64,000 nucleotides of DNA. Source: Shinella zoogloeoides. Its GTDB lineage: Bacteria; Pseudomonadota; Alphaproteobacteria; Rhizobiales; Rhizobiaceae. The translations under genes and the position numbers were made by a program. The stretch spans positions 1,057,001 through 1,121,000 of the forward strand of contig NZ_CP131130.1 of the NCBI RefSeq assembly GCF_033705735.1. The letters are read 5' to 3'. Under the pieces are notes generated by a model that saw nothing but the letters and a program-made list of their open reading frames with translations, was not told where the DNA came from and did not search any database. Of the stretch, positions 56,965-64,000 are shown piece after piece; the first letter of the stretch is position 1; each line of letters starts with the position of its first letter.

Positions 56965-58463
56965 AAGAGGTTCTATTCGGCCGCGACTATGAGGGCATTC
57001 AGTCGGTCAAGATCACGAAGGACGGCATTGTCGCCGCCGAAGAGCCCGACGCGAATGTCGGGTCCTTCCTCTATAATTCGAAGTGGGCGGCAGATTTGCG
57101 GCTCTCTGGCATGGATTTCACCATTCGGAAAGCTGTGGACACCCTGGAGCCGCCGGGGTCCACGAACGGCACTTATACCAAGCGGACGATTCCGTATTCG
57201 ATTAGCAACAATGACATCTTTATCCGAAATTCCCGATTTCCCTCCTTGCTGTACGATCTTCCTCTTTCGGATATGAAGACCAGGGATCTGAGCACGGGAA
57301 GGTTTATTGGTGTTCGATTTAACGAGACCCTTCATCATTATGATCGTCGAGGAGGAAACTGGCAGACGATTTCTTCCTGGCTAGGCTGGGGTAAAGATAT
57401 AACAGCGAGCGCAAGCTCGACGTATATGGCTTATGGCACGTATATCAGGGAAGATTTCACTGGAGTTTCGGTCGAAGGTAGGGGAAAGCAAACTCTCGTA
57501 GCCTGGAACCTTCCCGGTGATGAAAGCCCGATCCTCGATAGTACGCCCGGAACGGCTCCGGAAGGCACCCCGGCTATCATGATCGACAATACGGGAGTGC
57601 GGGTCGCCAAGCCGGGGTATGACGTCAACAACATCACCCGACCCACGCAGTTAGCGCTGGACACAGCCAATAGCCCCACCAAGATCATCGGTGCGGCAGA
57701 TATCGAATGCCCTTCCGGTCTCTCTTCCTATGACATTGGGATAAGCATCCCAACCGACGCCGTTGCAGACGTTTTCGCGTATCAGGGGTCCACGATCACG
57801 TTCCCGGCGAGTCCGATTGCCGTGCTGACCGAGAATGCCAATCAGTTCGGTGTGGAGTACTCGTTTAGCGGAACCTCCATTCAATTCTATAATCCCTATG
57901 GCCCGTGCCGCGTTCGTTTCATGGTGTATGCAGTCGGCACTGATGCGCCTACGGCGGGAGATAACGACGTCCTTCGGCAGTTCGAGGTTGGCGGCGAGAA
58001 TGTCGTCCAGATCCTGCGACCGGGCGCTGGCGAGAACCCGAACTTCTCCGACATCGTCATAGATAGCCGGTGGCCGTGCATTCAGATTCTGAAGCAAGGG
58101 TACATCCCGGTCGGCACGGGCGAACTCACACACGTCGTCGACTTCAACGGAAGCGGCTGCTTTCCCATCGTGAAGTGGATGACGGTTCACGGCCCGAGAG
58201 GCACTTTTTGGAGCAAAGGCGTTTCGCCTCCCAAGATCAATGTCTGCGGCGCAAAGAAAACCGTTTGGACTACAAAGATTGGTGGCGATACGACGTACTG
58301 CGAGATCGAGCCGAACAGGGCAACGTTTTATACTTTCAGAGGGAATCCCATAGAAATGTATTACGCAAATGTACAGGATCTGGACTACGGCATAATTTCA
58401 GTCACTAACGATCCTGTTCCGATACTTGGCCTTCGCTACTACATCCTCGGCATCCCGGCTTAG
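56961..58463 (+). CDS. Tail fibre protein
   Basis: 500 residues, all-beta in appearance, beginning YEGIQSVKITKDGI. Several segments are lower in G+C than neighbours (57.2-57.4 kb), typical of exchanged fibre modules. No catalytic motif seen. Likely receptor-binding. Confidence 0.75.
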   Translation: MKEVLFGRDYEGIQSVKITKDGIVAAEEPDANVGSFLYNSKWAADLRLSGMDFTIRKAVDTLEPPGSTNGTYTKRTIPYSISNNDIFIRNSRFPSLLYDLPLSDMKTRDLSTGRFIGVRFNETLHHYDRRGGNWQTISSWLGWGKDITASASSTYMAYGTYIREDFTGVSVEGRGKQTLVAWNLPGDESPILDSTPGTAPEGTPAIMIDNTGVRVAKPGYDVNNITRPTQLALDTANSPTKIIGAADIECPSGLSSYDIGISIPTDAVADVFAYQGSTITFPASPIAVLTENANQFGVEYSFSGTSIQFYNPYGPCRVRFMVYAVGTDAPTAGDNDVLRQFEVGGENVVQILRPGAGENPNFSDIVIDSRWPCIQILKQGYIPVGTGELTHVVDFNGSGCFPIVKWMTVHGPRGTFWSKGVSPPKINVCGAKKTVWTTKIGGDTTYCEIEPNRATFYTFRGNPIEMYYANVQDLDYGIISVTNDPVPILGLRYYILGIPA

Positions 58464-58488
58464 CTAGCCCCGCAAGGAACCTCACAAA

Positions 58489-59682
58489 ATGACCACTCCT
58501 TACACGACGGGGACGATCTCCCTGACGAACGGCAGCGCCGTGATTATGGGCACTGGAACGGCATGGCAGATCGCCCTCATCAAGGGCGGCATCGTCTATC
58601 CCGAAGCGGCCGGCAACGGGTTGCCGATCGCCACCGTCGATAGCGACACGCAGATCACCGCAGCAGTCGATTGGACCGGATTGACCGGCACCTACAGTTA
58701 TGCGCTCGTGCGCGATACTGCCTACGATGCGCAGATCGCGCAGAATGCGGAGGCGCTGGCACGCCTGCTGGCGGGGCTCGAAGCCGGCACGATCTGGAAA
58801 TACGATATGTCCGGCGATACCGCCGGTCGCGATATCTATGATGCGAAGCCGAAGGGCTTTTCTTATCTCGATGTGTCTCAAGTTCCGGCGCAGCTTTGGG
58901 TGAAGGCATCGAACACGGAAGGCGACTGGGCTGGACCGCATTCTTATGGCCAAGGCGCTAAAGGCGAACCCGGTCCGGTAGGTGCCGCTGCAAATGTCGT
59001 ATTTGAGGAACCGGAGACCGGCTTGCCCGGCACTGACGTCGAAATGGACGTCACCGGGGCAGGAACGACGGGCGACCCCTATCGTGTGACGTTTACGATC
59101 CCGCGCGGCAACCCCGGCGAGGATGGTATGGGCACAGGGGATGTGGTCGGGCCAGCTGGAGCAAGCGACGGGCATCTTGTCGTGTTCGATGGGGCAACCG
59201 GCAAAGTGCTGAAAGATGGAGGCGCGCCGTTCAGTGGCGCCTACGTTGACCTTTCCGGCAAGCCCGCGCTCGGCAGCGCAGCGGCCATGGATGTCGGGAC
59301 CACTGCTGGGGCGGTTGCGGCCGGTGATGATAGTCGCCTCGTCAATGCCGTGTCTCGAGAGGGAGATACCGCGCTCAAAGGGTACTCGGCGACGGGCAAG
59401 GACCTCGGTACGCTGAGCGGGTCGGTAACGCTCACATTTGCCTCCGGCAACATCCAGCATGGAGCGAACGGCGGCGCCGTCACGATCAATGCTCCCACGG
59501 CGGCCGGCGTCTACACGATTATCGTCGAGATCGTAAACGGCGCTTCGGCCGGAGCAGTTACGCTCGCCGGGTTCACCAAGGTTGATGGTGATGCCTTCAC
59601 GACGACGAACGGCCACAAGTTCCATCTGCACATCGCAAAGACGAACAGTGCGGTTACGGCAACAGTGAAGGCGTTGCAATGA
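58489..59682 (+). CDS. Tail fibre with collagen-like segment
   Basis: 397 residues. TTPYTTGTISLTNGSAVIMG and GTAWQIALIKGGIV near the start are typical of alphaproteobacterial fibre proteins; GAKGEPGPVGAAAN and TIPRGNPGEDGMG are collagen-like Gly-X-Y patches; the C-terminus is a beta trimer-like head. Overlaps the next gene by four bases. Confidence 0.8.
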   Translation: MTTPYTTGTISLTNGSAVIMGTGTAWQIALIKGGIVYPEAAGNGLPIATVDSDTQITAAVDWTGLTGTYSYALVRDTAYDAQIAQNAEALARLLAGLEAGTIWKYDMSGDTAGRDIYDAKPKGFSYLDVSQVPAQLWVKASNTEGDWAGPHSYGQGAKGEPGPVGAAANVVFEEPETGLPGTDVEMDVTGAGTTGDPYRVTFTIPRGNPGEDGMGTGDVVGPAGASDGHLVVFDGATGKVLKDGGAPFSGAYVDLSGKPALGSAAAMDVGTTAGAVAAGDDSRLVNAVSREGDTALKGYSATGKDLGTLSGSVTLTFASGNIQHGANGGAVTINAPTAAGVYTIIVEIVNGASAGAVTLAGFTKVDGDAFTTTNGHKFHLHIAKTNSAVTATVKALQ

Positions 59683-60362
59683 CCTTTCCTTTCCCGACTT
59701 TTGGACCGCTGGTTGCGGGGGGCAATGACGCGTTTACCAAGCTTCTTCTTCACTTTGATGGGGTGGATGGGGCAACGAGCATTGTTGACTCTTCGCCGTC
59801 AGGAAACCTCATAACGAGCGTCGGCGGTGCTCAAATAGATACCGACCAGAGTAAATTCGGCGGTTCGTCTCTTTTGCTAAATGGCTCCAGCACATATCTA
59901 ACTGCGCCGGACAGCCCCGATTGGGACTTCACGGCCGACTTTACGATTGATGCGTGGGTTAGGCTGTCAAGCATCTCCGGCCCCAGAGTTATTGCCAGCG
60001 TTTATTCCGGTTCGTCGCTTGGATGGTCATTCCAGTTTCGCGGAGACAGGGGCTCAACATTACTCTTTGGTTCTGGAGACACTGTGATTATTGAAAGACC
60101 ATGGGGTCCATCCATTAACACTTGGTATCATGTTGCGGTCGCGAGGATATCGGGAACGCTTCGCCTTTTCATTAACGGCGTCCAAAGCGGGGCTGTGCAA
60201 TCAAATACGGCAAGTTTTTCGGGAACAACTACGCCTCTTCAAATCGGGAGGCTTAGCGGTCTTGGTTTTGTCTTCGCAGGCTGGATTGATGAACTACGCG
60301 TATCAAACGGAATAGCAAGGTGGACGGAAAACTTTTCGCCGCCATCGAGGCCTTACGGTTAA
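59679..60362 (+). CDS. LamG/concanavalin-like receptor-binding protein
   Basis: 227 residues. LHFDGVDGATSIVDSSPSG (about 24-42), FTIDAWVRLSS, NTWYHVAVARISGTLRLFIN and GWIDELRVSNGIARW are the repeat landmarks of LamG jelly-roll domains, which bind sugars. Base composition is lower in G+C than neighbours, so the domain may have been acquired from elsewhere. Confidence 0.85.
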   Translation: MTFPFPTFGPLVAGGNDAFTKLLLHFDGVDGATSIVDSSPSGNLITSVGGAQIDTDQSKFGGSSLLLNGSSTYLTAPDSPDWDFTADFTIDAWVRLSSISGPRVIASVYSGSSLGWSFQFRGDRGSTLLFGSGDTVIIERPWGPSINTWYHVAVARISGTLRLFINGVQSGAVQSNTASFSGTTTPLQIGRLSGLGFVFAGWIDELRVSNGIARWTENFSPPSRPYG

Positions 60363-60371
60363 GGAGGAAAA

Positions 60372-60977
60372 ATGCTTGCGCTAATTAATGGTGACACGGT
60401 TATCAAGCAGGTGGCGTCGGATGGGTGGGTGGACATACCCGGAGTGGGCGCGGTCTCGCCTGCACAGGACGGCTGGTCCGATGGCGAATTCCGCCTCGCT
60501 GAAATCCTTCCGGCTGACAACGTGCCGGATGGAGCGCTGGTGATTTCAACATCCGTCGATCTTATCGATGGGCAGCCCAAATATGTCCACTTTCTTCAGG
60601 GCGATCCGACGCCGCTTGAGGAGCATAAGCGGGTAGCGAAGGCTCGTATCGACGAGGCCGCCGAGCTTGCCCGGCTGAAGTACATCACGCCAGGAGCCGG
60701 GCAGGCGATGACCTATCAGCAAAAGGCGGCCGAGGCGGCGGCGTGCATGGCGGATGAAGATCCGCAGCCGGAGCTCTATCCTCTGCTCGCTGCGGAGGTC
60801 GGGATAACCGCCTCGACCCTCGCCGGCGTGGCGTTGGCGGTCTCGCAAGCATACGCGCAATGGGCCGTCATCGGCGCCGCCATCGAGGCCGCCCGCCTAG
60901 GCGCGAAAGCTGCCGTGGACGCGGCCATTGATGCCCCGGCAGTGTATGCTGTGGCTGGAACCATCGTTTGGCCGTGA
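60372..60977 (+). CDS. Tail fibre assembly-like protein
   Basis: 201 residues. The N-terminal half is a small beta domain; the C-terminal half (RIDEAAELARLKYITPGAGQAMTYQQKAAEA) matches the helical domain seen at the ends of phage fibre-associated proteins (DUF4376-like). Alanine-rich end. GGAGG eight bases before ATG. Confidence 0.72.
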   Translation: MLALINGDTVIKQVASDGWVDIPGVGAVSPAQDGWSDGEFRLAEILPADNVPDGALVISTSVDLIDGQPKYVHFLQGDPTPLEEHKRVAKARIDEAAELARLKYITPGAGQAMTYQQKAAEAAACMADEDPQPELYPLLAAEVGITASTLAGVALAVSQAYAQWAVIGAAIEAARLGAKAAVDAAIDAPAVYAVAGTIVWP

Positions 60978-61580
60978 TCAGAACCGCATGCCGAGCCCGA
61001 CACTCACCTCGGTCTTTCGATAATAGGTGCCGAAATCCCTCCGAATACGTCGATACTCTACTTCGGCGCGCGCGAAATAACTCTCAAAGTCGTATTGTAG
61101 CCCGCCACGAACGGATTGAGTGACATCGGTTTCTTCATAACTGTCCGAAAAGACAAATCCTGGAGGGGTGTAGAGGGATTCAACCTTAATCCGGGAGAGA
61201 CCGAGGGACGCTCCGACATACGGAGTGAATTTCCCGATTTTCATACCAATATTCGCCCCGATCGATGCCCCAATGGGCTCACGGAACGTCAATCGGTCGG
61301 TAGTCGTGTGGTTGGTGAGCGGGTCTATGTATTTGCTATCCATCCGGACCTGATCATTGGCGCCGCCATACACCCGAACTTCCGGCGAGATGATCAGACC
61401 GCCAGCCTGAAAGCCATAACCAGCGAAGCCGCCAAGCATCGTTGATTTGCGGCTTGAGCTAGGGCCCGTCCAGCCCATCTCGCCATATGCGCCTCCACTG
61501 ACGAAGCCGCCGACATATGGGCCATCTGCCATTGCTGGCGATGCCAGCAGGCACAATACCGCTACCGCTGCGAGTTTCAT
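60978..61580 (-). CDS. Outer membrane beta-barrel protein (Omp25-like)
   Basis: 200 residues: signal peptide KLAAVAVLCLLASPAMADG, then alternating beta strands (GGFAGYGFQAGGLIISPEVRVYG, FTPYVGASLGLSRIKV) ending in GMRF, the aromatic last residue of outer membrane proteins. Minus strand, sharing a border with the fibre gene. It would alter the host surface, for instance blocking a receptor. GGAGG precedes ATG 61580. Confidence 0.82.
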   Translation of the reverse strand: MKLAAVAVLCLLASPAMADGPYVGGFVSGGAYGEMGWTGPSSSRKSTMLGGFAGYGFQAGGLIISPEVRVYGGANDQVRMDSKYIDPLTNHTTTDRLTFREPIGASIGANIGMKIGKFTPYVGASLGLSRIKVESLYTPPGFVFSDSYEETDVTQSVRGGLQYDFESYFARAEVEYRRIRRDFGTYYRKTEVSVGLGMRF

Positions 61581-61656
61581 TTCGCCCTCCACGCCAACCT
61601 GCGCGATCAAAGCGCGGAACGCTTAGGAGTGCAATAGCAATCCCCAAGGACACCCC

Positions 61657-62580
61657 ATGACCATCACGACCACGTCCCCGCGTGGCCGCGCGTTTCTGCG
61701 TAGCCACGAAGGCAATCCGCTTACCTGCTACCTCGATCCGGTGAACGTGCCGACGATCGGGCAGGGTTTCACTTTCCGCAGCAAGGCCGTGCGTGCGGCT
61801 TTTGCCAAGCGTGGGATCACGAAACTGGTCCCCGGAAAGACCAAGATCACCGCCGAGCAGTCTGACGCAATTCTCGCCGAGGTTCTCGCCGAGGAGTTCG
61901 AGCCGGCCGTCGTCCGCGGCAGTCCGGACAATCGGAAGCAGCAGCAGATGGATGCAGCGACGAGCGCGATTTACAACCTCGGCGTCGGCGCGATGGAGTG
62001 GCAGTGGGCGAAGCTCTGGCGCGCCGGCAAGCCGGCGGCGGCGGCAGACTACCTCGGCAGCCATTACAACACCGCCGGCGGCAAGAGGTTGGGCGGGCTC
62101 GTGCGCCGCCGGCTGGAAGAGGCGAACCTGTTCGCCAACGGCATCTATGCCGGCACACCGGCGATGAAGGAGGTAACGCCGGCGGCGCCGGCTCAACCGG
62201 ATCCGGACGTGAAGGAAGCCCAGGAAATCCTGACCTCCAAGGGGTTCAACCCTGGCGCCATCGACGGATGGATGGGCGAGAAGACCAGGAAGGCCATCAT
62301 CGCCTATCAGAAGGCGCATCCTCACCTACAAGCGGATGGCATTCTCGGACCGGCGACGCTCTCTCAGCTACGGCGCGACGCTGCCGGCGTCCGGGAAGCG
62401 GTGGAGAAGGGGGCTGGCTCTGCGGTCGGCTCTGGCGCGCTGGCCTTCGCGACCGGCCTTCCTTGGGGCTGGATCGCGCTCGGAGTCGGCATCGCGGTGG
62501 TCGCCTACGTCGCCTACCGCAAGCGAGATGTCATCCAGCGCTGGTGGAATACCAGGCTCGGCAGGGAGGCGATCGCGTAA
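61657..62580 (+). CDS. Endolysin: lysozyme (GH24-like) plus peptidoglycan-binding domain and membrane anchor
   Basis: 307 residues. Catalytic part FLRSHEGNPLTCYLDPVN followed by PTIGQGF (E about 18, D about 26, T about 32) is the T4-lysozyme triad. Peptidoglycan-binding repeat about 183-245 (VKEAQEILTSKGFNPGAIDG, ADGILGPATLSQL). The end holds a hydrophobic stretch (WGWIALGVGIAVVAYVAY, about 271-288), so it may be tethered to the membrane. Confidence 0.9.
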   Translation: MTITTTSPRGRAFLRSHEGNPLTCYLDPVNVPTIGQGFTFRSKAVRAAFAKRGITKLVPGKTKITAEQSDAILAEVLAEEFEPAVVRGSPDNRKQQQMDAATSAIYNLGVGAMEWQWAKLWRAGKPAAAADYLGSHYNTAGGKRLGGLVRRRLEEANLFANGIYAGTPAMKEVTPAAPAQPDPDVKEAQEILTSKGFNPGAIDGWMGEKTRKAIIAYQKAHPHLQADGILGPATLSQLRRDAAGVREAVEKGAGSAVGSGALAFATGLPWGWIALGVGIAVVAYVAYRKRDVIQRWWNTRLGREAIA

Positions 62581-62816
62581 TGGGCCTCTGGGTCAAGATC
62601 AAAGGCTGCTTGGCCATGGCCGGTGTGGCGCTCGCGGTTGTCGCGGGCGCCTTTGTCTATGGCCGGGCAGACGGCAGGGCAGCCGCCGCCGCGGCCCGCG
62701 AGAAGCGCGACGCTGATGCTCGCAAGAAGGCGAGGGGAGTTGAAGATGAAGTTCGTCGCATGGATGAGGGGGCCGTTGGTTCTGTTCTCTCTAAGTGGAT
62801 GCGCGACGGGAGGTAG
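62580..62816 (+). CDS. i-spanin (Rz-like)
   Basis: 78 residues: N-terminal membrane segment (CLAMAGVALAVVAGAFVYG) then a charged coiled coil (AAAREKRDADARKKARGVEDEV). Overlaps the endolysin stop by one base and contains most of the o-spanin gene in another frame, as in lambda Rz/Rz1. Confidence 0.75.
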   Translation: MGLWVKIKGCLAMAGVALAVVAGAFVYGRADGRAAAAAAREKRDADARKKARGVEDEVRRMDEGAVGSVLSKWMRDGR

Positions 62817-62937
62817 CTATTGCGAGCTCGCCCGCGTCATCCGCCCCTCGGTCAATGACCGGATGACGCCCGAGACCGAGAAGCAAATCCTCACCGAAAA
62901 CGAAAAGCTCGCCGCAATCTGCGGCGTGAAGCCGTAA
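62746..62937 (+). CDS. o-spanin (Rz1-like lipoprotein)
   Basis: 63 residues with a lipobox (FSLSGC, Cys near 17) so lipidated and sent to the outer membrane, then a short charged tail. Starts inside the i-spanin gene in another frame, the classical nested layout for joining inner and outer membranes at lysis. Confidence 0.75.
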   Translation: MKFVAWMRGPLVLFSLSGCATGGSYCELARVIRPSVNDRMTPETEKQILTENEKLAAICGVKP

Positions 62938-63004
62938 CCAGCAATCATCGAAGGGCGTGCTAGTCGCGAGGCAGTGCGTCCCTGCCAGCATCAAGGATCG
63001 ACAC

Positions 63005-63412
63005 ATGGCGCCTACCGAATCCGAGATCAGCGCCTCCGTGCACCACAAGCTCGGGGAGCTCTTCGGCACGCTTCGCGCTGTGCAGGAAACGCAGCGGCGC
63101 ATCGAAGACACCTTGCGTCGCTCTGATGAGAAGTCCGATGCGAGCCGGGCCAAGCTCCATAATCGTGTCGATGAACTCGTGGACCGGGTCGGCTCTATTG
63201 AGATTAACGTCTCGACACACGCTGCAGACCTCGATGGTGTCCGGAACGAAATCAAGAATGAGATCAAGCCGGTCACCAACGATGTAAGGCGATGGAAGAT
63301 CGTCGGGATGACCACGATTGCGATCATCGGACTCGGTGGCGCGGCGATGGGGGTGACCTTCGCCGAGGCGATCAAGCGGTTGATTGCGGTCGTTCTCGGC
63401 CGTGCGATATAA
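63005..63412 (+). CDS. DUF1515-like protein, holin candidate
   Basis: 135 residues: long coiled coil (HHKLGELFGTLRAVQETQRR) then one membrane segment (RRWKIVGMTTIAIIGLGGAAMG). Matches the layout of DUF1515 proteins beside lysis genes in rhizobial phages. Could be the holin. No other holin candidate seen nearby. Confidence 0.65.
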   Translation: MAPTESEISASVHHKLGELFGTLRAVQETQRRIEDTLRRSDEKSDASRAKLHNRVDELVDRVGSIEINVSTHAADLDGVRNEIKNEIKPVTNDVRRWKIVGMTTIAIIGLGGAAMGVTFAEAIKRLIAVVLGRAI

Positions 63413-63440
63413 TGGGCGCTCCGGCGCCAGTGAAGTTTTA

Positions 63441-63469
63441 GCCCCTCGCTTCGGCGGGGGGCCATTTTT
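63441..63469 (+). terminator. Rho-independent terminator closing the lysis genes
   Basis: GCCCCTCGC-TTCG-GCGGGGGGC (nine pairs, one T-G), then CA and five T. Lies between the plus-strand lysis block and the minus-strand gene at the edge. Confidence 0.85.
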
Positions 63470-63577
63470 CGTTTGTGCTATGGCCGTATGAAAACGCCGG
63501 CCTCCTTGTCCGCCTTCAGAAAGGCGACCCAAGCTGTCTCGGGTTTATTCCTTCCTTCTAGGATCGCCAGGCACGCC

Positions 63578-64000
63578 TTAGTCGATGTCCTCGTGCAGGA
63601 GCGAAATTGCCAACGCCGTCTCCTCCAGGAAGGTCAGGTGCTCATCTACCTGAGTGGCATGCCGTTTGAAGTCGTCGATGTTGATGTCCTTGGATTTTCC
63701 CTCGCGATCAAGGGCTATGATGCGACCGTGGAGCTTGCCGTCTATTACCTGGAGGCGACTGCTGAAAGGCTCATGCACGATTTCATTTCTTTTCCGGTAG
63801 AGCACACCGATTTGCTTCATTCGATCGATGATCGCCTTGCGTGTGGCGGCGTCCAGGCTGGATGTTCCGATCACTCTCTCGAACGCTCGGAAGCGCTGCT
63901 GTCCCGCGTTTTGCTCCGCGAAGATGATCTGTTGGGCCGCGACTCTGTTCCTCAGCACTTCGCCGAGTATCTGAACAAGCAATAGATCGAGCGCCGCCCA
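63578..64000 (-). CDS. HEPN-like protein, 5' end outside window
   Basis: The frame is open to the last base, so the N-terminus lies beyond it. At least 140 residues visible, helical, with RKRNEIVHEP, an R-x4-H motif typical of HEPN ribonucleases, then an acidic end (FLEETALAISLLHEDID). HEPN proteins often cut RNA in defence or abortive infection systems. Whether it is phage or host cannot be decided here. Confidence 0.55.
   Translation of the reverse strand, partial: WAALDLLLVQILGEVLRNRVAAQQIIFAEQNAGQQRFRAFERVIGTSSLDAATRKAIIDRMKQIGVLYRKRNEIVHEPFSSRLQVIDGKLHGRIIALDREGKSKDINIDDFKRHATQVDEHLTFLEETALAISLLHEDID

Noticed and set aside
1..64000. CRISPR array, insertion sequence or integrase
   Set aside because: No regularly spaced repeats, transposase or recombinase gene was found in the window.

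Overview
The window is a large piece of a tailed bacteriophage genome (siphovirus type, HK97-like head, long flexible tail). The host is most likely an alphaproteobacterium of the Rhizobiales. This rests on high G+C, an RpoH-type sigma factor, a DUF1515-like holin candidate, an Omp25-like outer membrane protein and the overall style of the small proteins. No integrase is visible, and both ends are open (a primase is cut at base 1, a minus-strand gene at base 64000), so whether this is a free phage or a prophage cannot be decided here.

Layout. (1) 1-3120, plus strand: the end of a replication module (Toprim primase, DnaB-like helicase, one unknown protein). (2) 3136-19690, minus strand: about 36 mostly small genes read leftward from one promoter near 19.7 kb. 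They include two DNA methyltransferase-like genes, several small zinc-ribbon proteins and a DUF3150/MoxR-ATPase/VWA trio. Fourteen start sites in this block carry the same hairpin exactly six bases before the GGAG ribosome-binding site; its arms change together from gene to gene. (3) 19.7-22.8 kb: a repeat-rich non-coding stretch, a plus-strand cassette (two unknown proteins, an HNH nuclease, a lipoprotein) and a minus-strand orphan BrnA-like DNA-binding protein. (4) 22.8-35 kb, plus strand: an RNA-centred accessory region. A promoter whose operators nearly copy those of the leftward promoter reads into about 740 bases of highly structured, apparently non-coding sequence that ends at a tRNA-Met. 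More structured sequence surrounds a tRNA-Pro. There follow small membrane proteins, an SPFH protein, a sigma factor, an HD protein, a string of coupled small genes, an RtcB RNA ligase with an RlaP nucleotidyltransferase, a MESH1-like ppGpp hydrolase and tRNA-Gln, tRNA-Ser(TGA) and tRNA-Ser(GCT). (5) 35.1-60.9 kb, plus strand: packaging and virion genes in classical order (small and large terminase, portal, protease, capsid, head completion, tail tube, G/GT chaperones with a -1 slippery site, tape measure, tail tip, fibres). (6) 61-63.4 kb: an outer membrane protein on the minus strand, then endolysin, nested spanins and a holin candidate, closed by a terminator. A HEPN-like gene runs off the right edge.

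How it may work together (inference): the leftward and rightward early promoters share palindromic operators and so probably one repressor, for which the BrnA-like protein is the nearest candidate. The hairpin series suggests a common post-transcriptional control over the leftward early proteins. The tRNAs with RtcB and RlaP look like a supply-and-repair kit against host tRNA-cutting defences, the MESH1-like enzyme would damp the stringent response, and the sigma factor could redirect host RNA polymerase to late promoters. The most novel features to follow up are the hairpin-ribosome-binding-site module and the large structured RNAs.
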